From: Rhinopomastus cyanomelas
Lineage: Eukaryota; Chordata; Aves; Bucerotiformes; Rhinopomastidae
Direction: 5' to 3'
Assembly: GCA_013400115.1 (NCBI GenBank)
Contig: VXBP01007149.1
Span: 221,343 to 285,342 of the forward strand
DNA length: 64,000 nucleotides
The notes below the pieces were generated by a model. It had not been told where the DNA came from. It ran no database searches and was given only the letters and a program-made list of their open reading frames with translations. Positions 44,034 to 55,397 of this stretch are shown here, one piece after another; position 1 is the stretch's first letter; every line of letters starts with the position of its first letter. Position numbers and translations under genes: made by a program.

Positions 44034-44474
44034 TTGTCATTCCAGCAGGATTTTTTCACTCCTCCTGCAGTCACAGATGCTGTTCCTGATTCAGTTGCTT
44101 CCAATATAAAAACTCAATTTGATTTCAACAGATTCTTACCTTCTCCATTTCTTCAGCTGTTTTCTTTCTCCTTCTACCCGCGCACACACTTGTCAACAAA
44201 GGTGATGCCTTGACATGCAAGCACTGATAAAACAAGAATATAATAGTCAGTTTTATATGCCATATGTTCTACCAGCAACAAGTAAAGGTCTGCAGGCTAC
44301 AGGAGAACCCTCAGGACTATAATTGTCATGACTGGGTGCTTGGAATCATTTGACCATCACCAGAGCATGACACAGAGGTGCAGTTTTAGTTGTTTTTGTG
44401 TAAATCTAGAATTTCCAGTTTTGATTGCTGGTGTACCCCTTTTTCCAAAGGATGAGCCTTTTCCTCTGCCCTGC
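44034..44474. other. Unique interval
   Basis: Contains the minus-strand exon candidate below. Otherwise nothing is recognised. Confidence 0.5.
44140..44223 (-). other. Candidate 84-bp internal exon (weak)
   Basis: On the minus strand an acceptor 'tattcttgttttatcag' ends at 44224 and a donor AAG|GTAAGAATC begins at 44139. The 84 bases between are exactly 28 codons in one open frame with no partial codons (phase 0 at both ends). They read CLHVKASPLLTSVCAG then RRRKKTAEEMEK. The other two frames contain stops. The basic and glutamate-rich end resembles an ordinary exon, but there is no family assignment. It is 2.8 kb upstream of the 41205-41383 candidate on the same strand, yet their phases do not join. 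Confidence 0.22.
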
Positions 44475-44823
44475 TTGCTAGGCTGAGGGATCTGGGGCTC
44501 TTTAGCCTCAAGAGGAGGAGACTCAGGGGGACCTTCTCCCTCTCTACAACTCCCTGAAGGGAGATAGTAGTTGGGGTGGGGGGAAGGGTTGAATTCTGAA
44601 GCTGCTGGGAAGGGTTAGGTTGGATGTTAGGAAGTCCTTCCTCCTGGAAAGAGTGCTCAGACCCCAGAATGGACTGTCTGAGGCATTGGTGGAGCCCCCA
44701 TCCCTGGAGGTGTTGAAGAATAGCCAGGCTTAGTGCCCTGGTGCGGTCGCTGTGGTGATGTTAGGTCCTGTGCTGGGTGATCTCAGAGGACTTTTCCAGC
44801 TTCAATCATTCTGGAATCCTGTA
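44475..44823 (+). mobile_element. CR1 group C, ~350 bp
   Basis: 'ggctgagggatctggggctc', 'cctcaagaggaggagactca', 'ggttaggttggatgttagga', 'ccccatccctggaggtgttg' and the tail 'cttcaatcattctggaatcc'. Confidence 0.95.
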
Positions 44824-45607
44824 AAAGTCTTGTACAAGGAACACCTAGATCAGATCATTGGGATCAACTGGATTATCCTCTCATCAGAGGTGTCAGGACA
44901 CTCAGTGGGTCTGAAGGCACGGTGCATAGTGACTGGCTTTGAGTGGGATGTCCTCTGGGGAGCGTGTGTTCCACAGGGTGTGATATTTTGATGGTGGAAA
45001 CATTTTATAAAGCTTTTCTATAATCCTCTTATGCCAGAAAACGTTCATTTCTTTTCTTTACATGAGTCACATATTTGTGAAGCTGTTTCTAACAGCTAAT
45101 GGCTGGCTCATGCTGACTTACGGAATGATTAAAGCAGACTTGATTCTTTGGACAATGATCAAGTTCAGCAGAAAAATAAAAAACCAAAAAATCTTGGAGC
45201 TTGTGTTAAACTGCAGCTAAGAAGTACAAAGAGATGATATTGGAACGAGCATTTTTAAGTATCCTTTGGAAAAAAAATACCCATCCATTCCAATGAATTA
45301 GGAGGACCATTAGAACTTGATGTACACCTGTATGTTCTCATTAACGCCATCATCAAGTCTGTCAAATCTTACACACAAGGCTTGAGAGACCAGTTCAGTG
45401 TAAATTGAATTCTAAGCAAAGCCTGGAGAGGCTTATTACAGACACAGCAGCAGAAGTGTGAAACTACAGAGCATTTCTCTAATGACTTCTTGAGGAATTG
45501 CCAGCAAAACCCTTCTTCAAGGATGGCAGAAGACTGAAGACAAAAACCTAGGTGCCCATTATTGGCTGTTTGGCTGACAGCTCACTGCCAAGGAGCAAAA
45601 CACATTA
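44824..45607. other. Unique interval
   Basis: Nothing recognised. Confidence 0.5.
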
Positions 45608-46206
45608 AACCAGCATTCTGGTCTGCATCAGGAATGGGGTAACCAGCAGGTTAGTAGTAGGGGGGTCATAGTGCTCCTGTGCTCTGCACTCATGAGATCA
45701 CACTTTGAGTTCTGGGTCCAGTTTTGGGTGCCACAGTATCAGAAGGAAATTGAGGGGCTGGAGCAGGGCCAGAGAAGAGCATGGGGGTGAGAAGAGGTCT
45801 GTCAAACAGGCTTTATGGGAAGTGGCTGAGAGAACTGGGTTTTTTTAGTCTAGAGAAGAGGAAGCTGATAGGAGACCTTGCTCCCTACCACTGCCTCAGA
45901 GGAGGTTGTAATGAGGCTGGTGCTGGTCTCTTCTCCCAAATTCCTAACGATAGGATGAGGGGCAATGGCCTCAAGCTGCTTCAGGGAAGGTTTAGATTGG
46001 ATCTTAGGAAGAAGTTCTTTGCTGAGAGAGTGGTTGGGCACTGGAACAGGCTGCCCAAGGAGGTGCTGGAGTCACCGTCCCTGGAGGTGTTTAAAAAACA
46101 AGTAGCTAGAGGACTTCAAACCTAGGGGTTAGGGTGCTGTTGGGCTGAGGGCTGGATTGGTGATCCTGGCAGTCCTTTCCAGTCATGATGATTCTATGAT
46201 ACTATG
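45608..46206 (+). mobile_element. CR1 group E, ~600 bp
   Basis: Sense from 'tctggtctgcatcaggaatg' through 'gagctctgggtcca'-like and 'aattgaggggctggagcagg' blocks. Then come 'tctagagaagaggaagctga' (SLEKRKLIGDLAPYHCLRGG), 'ggatcttaggaagaagttct' (LDLRKKFFAERVVGHWNRLP), the group E UTR and the tail 'gatgattctatgatactatg'. Confidence 0.96.
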
Positions 46207-46689
46207 AAACACCAGGATACATATGTTTAAGGAAATAAGAGTGAGAGTTGCTTTGTTATCCCCCTGAGAAACAGAGTATTTTGTTTTGGAGTGTGATTAG
46301 TTGAACACATTATGTCTTTATAACAGAACGTCCAAGTCTAGTCTTGATTTAGACAGAAAACAGACTTTCCAGAATGCCAATATTGTTTTACAGATTTTCT
46401 ATGTCTGTCTGCAGCAGCAAAGACTTTAGAAGCAAAAAAACTACTCAAAATGAGCAGCACAGCCTCTCACTACCAGCTGATGCGAAGGGTATCGCTACCA
46501 CTGAAGGGTATTGAATGCAGTGCTGAAAGAAATACTGGTTAGGTGGGTTTGGTTTTTGTCGGAGCTCTTTCTGTGATAGTTTTGACAAATCTTCTGAATT
46601 TTCCTCTCCGTATTTCAGTCTTGCAGCATAAAAAATTTCTCACCTGTCAAAAGAAGAGGTGCCTTGCTATGAGATGCGAAACACACTTC
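46207..46689. other. Unique interval
   Basis: Nothing recognised. Confidence 0.5.
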
Positions 46690-46882
46690 ACAGCATCACA
46701 GAACATCAGGGATTGGAAGGGACCTCGAAAGATCATCTAGTCCAATCCCCCTGCCACAGCAGGATCACTTAGGCCAAGTCGCATAGGAGCATGTGCAGGC
46801 AGGTTTTAAACATCTCCAGTGAAGGAGACTCCACAATCTCCCTGGCAGCCCGTTCCAGGGCTCCATCACCCTCACTGTGGTA
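46690..46882 (-). mobile_element. CR1 group A 3' end, ~190 bp
   Basis: 'cacagcatcacagaacatca', 'gggacctcgaaagatcatct', 'ctgccacagcaggatcactt', 'ctccatcaccctcactgtgg'. Confidence 0.95.
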
Positions 46883-48744
46883 ACTTAAGCACCAGACAAG
46901 TGTCCTGGCAGTGTGTGCTGCTGCCTAGACAGGAAGATACAGCCAGTATATCCATCAGGATGGAGCTGGAGACCAATATGCTCATTAAATTAAAACTCAA
47001 GCAAATCTTTTGGTCAGTGCTGGAGGTAGAAACTGAATTGGAATGAACCCAGAGAAGAGCTGGGTGAAAAAGGTGAGATGTAGGAATGATTTTATTTTGT
47101 TTCTACTTGAAATACTTGTGCTATTGCACAATAAATTCTTAGACAAATATAGATTTTATTGACTTTTACCTTTACTGGGGCCTGAGGAAAAGACAACTGT
47201 AGCACTCACTGTATCCCTTGTCTGCGGAAATAACATCGGAGAGTTGGGCTGGTACCCAGCAGCCTTCTCAAGGACACCTACAAGGCAGGAAGAAGCTGGT
47301 ACCTGGCAGCCCAGAAGTTAAAGGGATAGACATGGAGCCATTGGCTTTGAGTGAGGTTATGACGTCCTCTCTGCTTGGAGGTCAATGGGAAGCCAGCAGA
47401 CTCTGCAGTCCACATTTTGATTCACATTTTTGGTCTTTTGGGGCTTTTCAGCTGCTTCGTTACCCTGTTTTCATTAAGCAGGAAGAAAGTTTTAGAGTGA
47501 GCAACAATGCAGAGACAGAACCTGGGAAACCTTCTTTGTCCTGCTGTCAGGCACAGAGAAAGAACAGAGGCCAGCAGCCAAGAAACTCATTATTTGGAGT
47601 TGAGTGTAGTTCTGAACAGCAACAAAGGCTAAAAAACAAAAAAGCCAAGCACACACTTGATGCTTTTGCTGCTGTAAACTCTGACCCAAGGCTGCCCCAA
47701 TATGTTTCCAGTTTGCTCAAGGAATTCTGCAAATTTTAAATTATTTCTGTGGAAGGACTTGTGAATAGCTCATCCTCTGGATGTGATTTCCTTAATAAAG
47801 TTTGATTGTGAGAATAACAATTAATCTTACATTAAATTCAGCACACTATGGACCATCCAGAGCAGCAACCTCAGCCCAAGCATCACCTTGCACCTCTACT
47901 CATTCTCTTTTCTGTAGGGCACTGGTGCAGGCCACTGAGGTCTCTGTCCTCAGGTTAAGTCCCTGGCTGTAGGGGTTAGTCCATCCCTAAGGCTCTGGTC
48001 CATGAGTTGACCTTCAGAATCTTTCTCTCATGCTCCATGATGCAGCTTCTGGACCTGCTGGGAACCCTCATAAGGTACTTCACAAGCATCCAAGTGTATT
48101 GGGGATGCTGATGAAGTTTTGGTAGCTAATGAGCTGAGGATCTGGCATAGATCCTGTGATATTTGGTGCCAGGTCACATTCCTCTGCCTGCCTTTGGGTT
48201 TTAGACCAAACTGTTGCCTTCTCTTGCAGCCGCCCTTCCTCGGCTACCAGCAGCTTCATGCAGCACCTCTGTCTGATCAGATTGAATTATTCCAGCCATT
48301 CTGTGTGGCTTACTGCTCTAATTCTCCCACTGGCAGGAGACATTCTGTCCTTTTTTGCATGAAGAAAAATCCATTTTCTTTCAATAGAACAGCTGTAGTT
48401 GCAGCTGAAAACCTGTGGGAACTGCCTGTGTGAGTTTGCACAGTATGAAGCATATGCAAAGCTCCATCAGGAGACGGCGCAGCTCCAGAGAGCTGGTATG
48501 TTTCTATCACACATAGTTCTGTTGTCTCTGTGCAGGTAAAATGCTTGTGACAGTTCCTAACCCAAGAGTAGCACAGTGTAGCCAAGCCTACAAGTCTTCA
48601 TGTTTGAGTAGTCCTGGTTTCTGCTCTGTCCTGGGCCATCAATCTCAGGCACACTCATGGCACTTGGCTACTCTTCAGGGCAATTAAACTTTTCAGTGTG
48701 GCTTTGGTTTTGGATCTAATTATGATTTTTTAAATATTGGGGAT
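46883..48744. other. Long unique interval
   Basis: 1.9 kb without CR1. Holds the 47218-47739 open frame (separate entry) and shorter frames near 48119-48433. No recognisable gene. Confidence 0.45.
47332..47739 (+). other. Open frame of 135 codons from ATG, function unknown (weak)
   Basis: The frame is open from 47218, with the first ATG at 47332. The protein is polar and glutamine/serine/lysine-rich toward the end (SSEQQQRLKNKKAKHTLDAF), with no domain. The composition is more protein-like than most frames here, and there is no CR1 overlap. Frames this long are expected about once by chance. No Kozak context, promoter or splice evidence decides it. Confidence 0.15.
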
Positions 48745-48940
48745 GGTGAAAGCTTGGTCCAGGTTGCCCAGGGAGATGGGAGAAGCTGCATCCCTGGAAC
48801 CACCCCAGATCAGATTGGACCTTGGAGCTCTGAGCAACCTGCTCTGGTTGGGGATGTCCCTGCTCAGTGTAGGGGGTTAGACTGGATGCTCTTCCAAAGC
48901 CCCTTTCAACACAAAGTCTTATAATGTTATGGTTTTATAA
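48745..48940 (+). mobile_element. CR1 3' end, older type
   Basis: 'tccaggttgcccagggagat', 'cagattggaccttggagctc', 'gggatgtccctgctcagtgt', 'ggatgctcttccaaagcccc'. Same subfamily as 26650-26797. Confidence 0.9.
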
Positions 48941-49527
48941 CAACAAATAATTTCATTACTGTAGCAAATCAGTAATGTGGAATAAGAACGAAAGGGACAC
49001 TTGCTGGGCGCTGTTTCCTTGGTAAATATCAGTATTGAACTTCGCAAGAACTTCCCCAGCTGATTATCCGATCTCGTGCTTCAACGATTCTAGCAGCTGC
49101 CAAAATCAAACATAAAGGGGCTTTAAACCACCTTTTTTAAAGGCTGAAAAGCATTTTCGTAGCATTAAGGGTCCTTCAAACCCAATTATCAAATCAAAAT
49201 GCAGTTGCAGTCACTCAGTTTAACATCTTTTCAGAAGTATAACAACACCCCTGTATAACTCAGCCCTCCTCAGCTGGCAGAGCAAATGCTTTCCCTGCCT
49301 GTGCTTTATGGCAGCTCCTGCCTATGAAAAGCCAAGCAAGGCTCTTAGTGTTCACCCATAGCCACAAAAGGAGCTGGAACATGCCCCACACATGAAGAAA
49401 CACCAACACAGAGCCCAGAAGCTCTGAGCAGATGAGGATAGATAGGAGCTTTTCAACACATCTATGGGCTTAGACATCAATCAGCAGGTGTGGAAAGATA
49501 CATCCATGTAATCCATAGCTATCATCC
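48941..49527. other. Unique interval
   Basis: No gene. CpG-bearing stretch near 48985-49090. Confidence 0.45.
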
Positions 49528-49638
49528 ACACGGGGCTCTGAGCAACCTGGTCTGTTGAGACCCATGGCAGGGGATTGGAACCAGATGATCTCTGAGGTCT
49601 CTTGCAACCTGAACCATCTGTGATTCTATGTTCTCTGT
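49528..49638 (+). mobile_element. CR1 tail fragment, older type
   Basis: 'acggggctctgagcaacctg', 'gatgatctctgaggtctctt', and the tail 'ccatctgtgattctatgttc'. Confidence 0.9.
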
Positions 49639-49759
49639 CTATGAATGTAGATGTGTATAAATAGATCAACATATATATGCATGGGCGTGGATACATCTCT
49701 ATAAATCAGTGGGTAGTTAACGAACACTGAGGGGTGACTAGCCAGTATGTTAAGGAAGT

Positions 49760-49992
49760 ATGCAAATGGCTGCAGGTTGCATCAGAGGAGGTTTAGGCTA
49801 GATGTCAGAATGAATTTATTCACCAAAAGAGTTATTAAACATTGGAACAGGCTGCCCAGGGCAGTGGTGGAGTCACCATCCCTAGGAGTATTTAAATGAT
49901 GTGTGGTCCTGGTGCTGAGGGACGTGGTTTAGGGGAGACCTGGCAGTGCTGGTTCAAAGGTTGGACCTGATGATCTTCAACATCTTTTCCAC
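49760..49992 (+). mobile_element. Older CR1, split by an opposite-strand insertion
   Basis: 'atcagaggaggtttaggcta', 'attggaacaggctgcccagg', 'ggtgctgagggacgtggttt', 'ttggacctgatgatcttcaa'. Stops at 'catcttttcc'. A tail-like remainder follows the inserted copy at 50626. Confidence 0.92.
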
Positions 49993-50625
49993 AGAATTAC
50001 AGAAGCACAGACCATTAGGGATTGGAAGGGACCCTGAAAGATCATCCAGTCCAATCACCCTGACACCTCAGGATCCCCTAAATCAAGTTGCAAAGGAACA
50101 TGTCCAGGCAGGTTTTAAATGTCTCCAGAGAAAGAGACTCCACAATCCTCCTGGGCAGCCCCATCCATGGCCCTATCATCATCACTATAAAGAACCAGGA
50201 AGAAGTTCCTTCTCACATGGATGTGCAATGTCCTCTGTTCCAGCTAACACCCGTTGCCCCTTGCCCTATCATTGGATGCCACTGAGCAGAGCCTGGCCCC
50301 ATCCTCCTGACACTAACCCTTTCCATATTGATCAACATTCATGGGGTCACCCCTCAGTCTCCTTCTCTCTAAGTTCAAGAGATCCAGCACCCTCGGCCTT
50401 TCCTCAGAAGGAAGATGCTCCACTCCCTTCCTCATCTCTGTGGCTCTGCGCTGGACTCTCTCAAGCAGCTCTATGTCCTTCTGGAACTGAGGGGCCCAGA
50501 ACTGGGCACAATACTCCAGATGTGGTCTCAGCAGGGCAGAGTAGAGGGGGAGGAGAACCTCTCTCCATCTACTAACCATCCCCACTTCTAATCCATCTCA
50601 GGATGCCATTGGCCTTCTTGGTTAA
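49993..50625 (-). mobile_element. CR1 group A, ~630 bp, inserted antisense into older CR1
   Basis: The tail 'acagaattacagaagcacag', group A UTR and ORF2 to 'aggatgccattggccttctt'. Minus-strand ORF2 pieces: REVLLPLYSALLRPHLEYCA, QFWAPQFQKDIELLERVQRR and GVEHLPSEERPRVLDLLNLE. The opposite strand stays open for ~200 codons, a passive shadow. Confidence 0.96.
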
Positions 50626-50648
50626 AAAGACTCTGTGATTCTGTGAAA
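50626..50648 (+). mobile_element. Probable tail remainder of the split older CR1
   Basis: 'aaaaagactctgtgattctg' is a sense CR1 tail with octamers and matches the missing end of the 49760-49992 element. Confidence 0.65.
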
Positions 50649-51387
50649 GGTCATGATTTTTCAAAGCAAGATTCCCAGCCTGGAGAGCCCACCCTTGTCC
50701 CTGTTCTCAGATTGGGAAATTTGGGTTAAAACCCTGAATAAGCTGCAGCTAATATTGGCTTTTAACAGCTGCTGTCAGCACTGCTCTGTGGATTTACACT
50801 GTCTGTTGCTGCTGTCCCCTGAATGCTTACTCCATGTATCTTATGCTTTCATTGCTGTCGTTTATTACGACAGGCAGATCGAGGGCTGTTGGGGATTGAT
50901 GAGTTTCAGTGAAGCCAACATCCAGGTCTTTCTCTAAATGCAAATGCCTCACCTCTGTCCTCCTGCATCCATATTTATCCACAGCACACGGAATCCAAGC
51001 AGAATAGCCTCAGCTGATATCACTCAGTGCACTTCTCTTAATCCGCATCACTAAATATATCTCACCCTGCTGCTCTTCTCCACAGGTCTATTTATCAGTG
51101 CTGGTGGAAAGGAAATTATTGCTAAGAATGAAGGGCCAGATGCCTGAAATGCAAAGACTTAGTGGTCCTAGAAATAGACAATAAATAGGAATTACTTTGA
51201 TTAATTCCACAACAGGCTACTTTCCTGTTAATTTACTTATTTTTTTGTTTTGACACGAGTCTTAGATTAAAATCAGATTAAAAAGTCAATGTCCCTATTT
51301 TTACTTGTTAGAGCTTGGAAATTTAAGCTCTCACATATATTCCTGGGCAACTTAATTTCTTTCTTTCATGTCACAGCACTCCTAAGT
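50649..51387. other. Unique interval
   Basis: A 94-codon plus frame (50653-50937) has no motif. AT-rich toward 51170-51340. No gene. Confidence 0.45.
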
Positions 51388-52018
51388 TTCACAGAATCAC
51401 AGAACATTAGGGACTGAAAGGGACCTTGAAAGATCATCCAGTCCAATTCCCTGCCACAGCAGGATCCCCTACATCCAGTCTCACAGGAACACGGCCAGGT
51501 GTGTTTTAAATGTCTCCAGAGAAGGAACCTCCCTGGGCAGCCCCTTCCAGAGGTCCTTCACCCTCACTGGGAAGAAGTTCATTCTCAGATTGATGCGAAA
51601 CCTCCTCTGTTTCAGCTCATACCCAGTGCCCCTTGTCTTATCACTGGAAGCTACAGAGCAGAGCCCTTCAGTCTCCTTTTTTCCAAGCTAAGAGACACAG
51701 CTCCCTCAGCCTTTCCTTATCAGGGAGATGCTCCACTTCCTTTCTCATTTCTGTGGGTCTGCACTGGACTCTCTCACTCAACAGCTCTGTGTCCTTCTGG
51801 AACTGAGGGGCCCAGAACTGGACACAATACTCCAGATGTGGTCTCAGCAGAGCAGAGTAGACGGGGAGGAGAACCTCTCTTGAACCATCCCCCTTCTAAT
51901 CCACTCCAGGATGCCATTGGCCTTCTTGGCCACCAGGGTCCATTGCTGGTTCCTGGCGATCCTGCTGGTGAGCAGAACCCCCTTTCTCCTACGCTGCTCT
52001 CCAACAGGTCAGTTTGTT
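51388..52018 (-). mobile_element. CR1 group A, ~630 bp
   Basis: 'ttcacagaatcacagaacat', UTR, and ORF2 with a ~70-bp deletion around the SNDRTRGN/DP.NVDQYGK region. It extends to 'cctttctcctacgctgctct', the same region reached by 8932-9728. Same strand and subfamily as the copy 1.4 kb upstream. Confidence 0.95.
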
Positions 52019-52732
52019 GACATTTTGCATTTTTGGTGCCTTTTTCTTTTTTCCCCACAAGTCATCAAACCATTTTGCGTAGAATCTTTTCCATTTCTGG
52101 ACCATCATCATGGCTGGAAAATAAAATTCCTATGAAGAACCCCACAATTCGCTTTTGCTTACCAACACAGCCTACTTGAAAATCAATAAGAATTAATTTT
52201 TGGACATAAAAGTATGATTAGAGTTTTATAGGGTTTCTTTAAGGCCATGTATAATTAATTATGCTAGCCTGCTTTTAGGGTTTTTTCTTGCCCATCCCCC
52301 AAAAATGAAATGAAAAAAGCATCATGTAATGAAGTCATTATTAGAAGAGCAAACCATATCAGAAGGGACATTTGTTTTGCAGTAGAAGTATTTTTGCCCA
52401 AGGAAAGAAATAGCAGAAGGTTAATTGAGGAGGGGAAAACAGAGCTGCTGGGCAATGCACAGTCCTGAAAAGGTGATGAAGAAAGAAATCAGAGTAAGAA
52501 GTTATTTAATTCAGTGCAGAGCACTGCATGCAAAGCAGGCACAAGTAGTTGGGTACCAAAAAACCACCCACATGTCCAGAAATTGCATCAAGAAAGGCTG
52601 CAATGAAGTCAAGGTCAAGGTGGGTGAACTAGAGGCTTCCTATTAGAAATCAGAGGGTTTTATTTGATGGGTCACATTTCCCTGGAATGGTTTGGGTTTT
52701 GGGGTTTCAGATAGCTTCACATAAAGCAACAC
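52019..52732. other. Unique interval
   Basis: AT-rich. Nothing recognised. Confidence 0.5.
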
Positions 52733-52765
52733 ACAGAATCTCAGAATAGCTTTGATTGGAAGAGT
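52733..52765 (-). mobile_element. Minimal CR1 tail, antisense
   Basis: 'acacagaatctcagaatagc' and 'tttgattggaagag' read as a CR1 3' end on the minus strand. It is cut off by the sense group E copy that begins immediately after. Confidence 0.6.
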
Positions 52766-53297
52766 ACTGGGTCCAGTTTTGGGTACCACAGGATCAGAAG
52801 GACATTGAGGAGCTGGAGCAGGGCCAGAGAAGAGCAATGAGGCTGCAGAGAAGGCTGGAGAACAGGACCTATGGAAAGCAGGTGAGGGAACTGGGGTTAT
52901 TTAGTCTAGAGAAGAGGAAGCTGATAGATCTTCTTACTCTCTACAGCTACCTTGGAGATAGCTCAAAGGAGACCTACAGCTACCTCAAAGGAGCGATGTT
53001 GGTGCTGGCCTCTTCTCCGAAATTACTAATGATAGGACAAGGGGAAATGGCCTTGAGTTGTACCAGGGGAGGTTTAGATTGGATCTTAAGAAGAAGTTCT
53101 TTGCTGAGAGAATGGTTGGGCAGTGGAACAAGCTGCCCAGGGGGGTGTTGGAGTCCTCATCCTTGAAGGTGCTTAAAAACTGAGTATCTAGAGCACTTGA
53201 GGCTGTGGTGTAGGGGTTAGGGAGCTGTTGGGCTGAGGGCTGGACTCAGTGATACTGGAGGTCCCTTCCAGCTAGGTACATTCCATGATTCTGTAAG
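52766..53297 (+). mobile_element. CR1 group E, ~530 bp
   Basis: 'tactgggtccagttttgggt', 'cattgaggagctggagcagg', 'tctagagaagaggaagctga', 'tggatcttaagaagaagttc', the group E UTR and 'acattccatgattctgta'. A short local duplication ('ctacagctacctt'/'ctacagctacctc', about 52943-52989) expands one segment. Confidence 0.95.
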
Positions 53298-55121
53298 GGG
53301 GAAGTAAAAAGTCCCAACAGTAAAAGATACTTTCAATATAATCTAGCACTCTTGTGACAGATCAGTTCCAGTCTCATCCCATCACCTGCAGGATCCCTGA
53401 TATGCTTCCTGGGCAGGATAAGGCTAGGTCTACTGCCCTTGCCAGGGTTCCCCATCAATCTGCTGTTGTTCCAGGATCCAAAAGAAGCTCATGAAGAGCT
53501 GAGGACCTGTGTTGGCATCCCCCGCGTTGTATCCCCATGGGAATGCCAGGCAAGGACTGAGCTTTTGTGTGATTCCTGTAAATACAGGTCCATTAGTATC
53601 TGACAGCACAAAGAATGGCAAAGCCATTTCTCATTAGAAACCTCTGAATGAAAAATATCTAGTCATTATCTTTGTAACGAAGCTAAATCAATGAGTGGCT
53701 TTTCAATCCTAAACATTAATGGGAAACCCAATACCTGCCTCAAGCCTTACACAAGGTACTTTGCTACAGCAACTCTCGTGGCTGGCTGCAAGCTGAAACG
53801 AAGGGGAGGCAAAACTGAGCAGATGGGTGGGAAGTTGCCTGAGAGGAATTTAAATTTCTGCTTCTCATCTAGAATTTGAGAGCCTGTTTATACATGAAGG
53901 CTAATCTTAAGTGACACATTAGTCACTTGTGCTTCAAGCTAATGTTTTTAATGTATTAGACTGATATCTTCTTCTCACAGGTCTTTTTTGAAAAGCCTCC
54001 CATGGTGAAAGAAAGGAGTCTTAGAGTTCAGTGGAAGTCAGTGACAAACTGACAAAGACGGGAGATGATCAGTCACAACTTAGAGGTATCCTGTACACTA
54101 CCAGTGTTAGCTCTCTTTGCCCCAGGAAAACTGTCAGCACTGCTGATCATGGATCTGTACAAACACCAGCCAGCCCCAGCGTAGGTCCTGAGGAAAGTGC
54201 AGACAAAGCAGTGAAGGAGAAAGCAAGCTGTGCAAAAACAGACACAGGGAGTGATGGCTGGGAAACCAAGCAGAGACAGGTTTGGCTTTGCTTTGCTTTA
54301 TGTTGAAACAAGAGGAAGGAATTGTTGCTTATATGGCCAAGGAAGAGCCAGGAGAAACCTTGGGGTTGTATGAGAGGAGATGGATGGGTGATGCTGTGAT
54401 GGGAAGGGAGAGGATAGGGAGATGTACAGGTAAGAATGATAAATGTTTAGAAAGTGAGTGAAGAAATGAAAACAAAAGGTGAATATTAGCCTTCCTTTTG
54501 TCATCTTTCTTTTCAAGAAACAAGCAGAAGCCTGGATGGAAAAGCAGAGAGAGAAGCTCCAAGGAGAAAGTCACATGTGGGAAAAAAGCTGGAAAGATGA
54601 TGGGCATCACAGCAGCCTGGGCAAGGCTAGAGATGGCCACTGGCCACCACCACGAGCTCTGCCAGCAGGTCAAGCCCAAAGGAAAAGCAAGAGAAAAGAC
54701 AAACCCAGCCATATCACAGTTTCCATGGCAAACATTCCCCTACATGGTTTTTTTTTAATCTGTGCTGGAAATGTGTTTTCCAAAAGTTCGTTTTCTTACT
54801 AGAATATCAGAGCTGTCTCAGCCTGGCAACAACCACAGCACGACCCATAGTTTTCTTACCTGTATGTTGTGGTTCACCAGCTTCCTCCCAACAGGGAAAA
54901 ACCCTTTTGGCACATTGCTTCAACCGAAGGTTTTTATAGCCATCAGATGACTCAGCTCCATTCAGCTGGAGTAGCTCACCGAGTGCTTGAATGCTGTTTC
55001 TATCATCAGTGGTGAGCACACGCGTGTTCTGTGCTCATGGGGAGAATGGCATGGCCTTCCTGTCTCTGCACTAAGACAATATTTAAAATACTCTGAAAGA
55101 TGCATAGGTGTGGCACTTGGG
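53298..55121. other. Long unique interval
   Basis: 1.8 kb without CR1. From 54300 to 54600 the plus strand is strongly purine-rich, which keeps several frames open on both strands (54329-54712 minus, 54479-54802 plus). A donor-like 'tacaggtaagaatgat' lies at 54425-54440, with ~58 open codons before it but no acceptor identified. No gene called. Confidence 0.4.
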
Positions 55122-55211
55122 GATATGGTTAGTGTTGGACTGGGCAGCACTGAGCTAATGGTTGGTCTTGATGGTCTTGAGGTTTTTTTCCAACACAAAT
55201 GATTCTATATA
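55122..55211 (+). mobile_element. CR1 tail fragment, older type
   Basis: 'atggttagtgttggactggg', 'atggttggtcttgatggtct', 'ttttttccaacacaaatgat', 'tctatata'. About 90 bp of 3' UTR. Confidence 0.88.
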
Positions 55212-55397
55212 TTCACAGTCATGAAGTATCTCCTGGTAAGGATGTGGGATCTGAATAGCTGAGTTCTGGTTCTGTTTGGAGGCTCAGAAGCACTTTAATG
55301 AAGCAAAGGGAAGAGACATTTGAGAAGACATTATCTATTCCAAAAACTTTAGTGCTACATGTGCAGGTGATGCGAATCCCAGATATAGTGACAGGGA
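55212..55397. other. Unique spacer
   Basis: Nothing recognised. Confidence 0.5.

Noticed and set aside
47218..47739. 173-codon plus frame as a gene
   Set aside because: The first ATG is 38 codons in, there is no domain, and the length is compatible with chance. Kept only as a weak feature.
49946..50575. Longest open frame in the window (about 209 codons, plus strand)
   Set aside because: It is antisense to a group A CR1, whose real coding direction is the minus strand. The same shadow frame appears in other group A copies.
54329..54802. Frames of 86-127 codons on both strands
   Set aside because: They arise from a purine-rich strand with few stop codons. Being open on both strands argues against coding.
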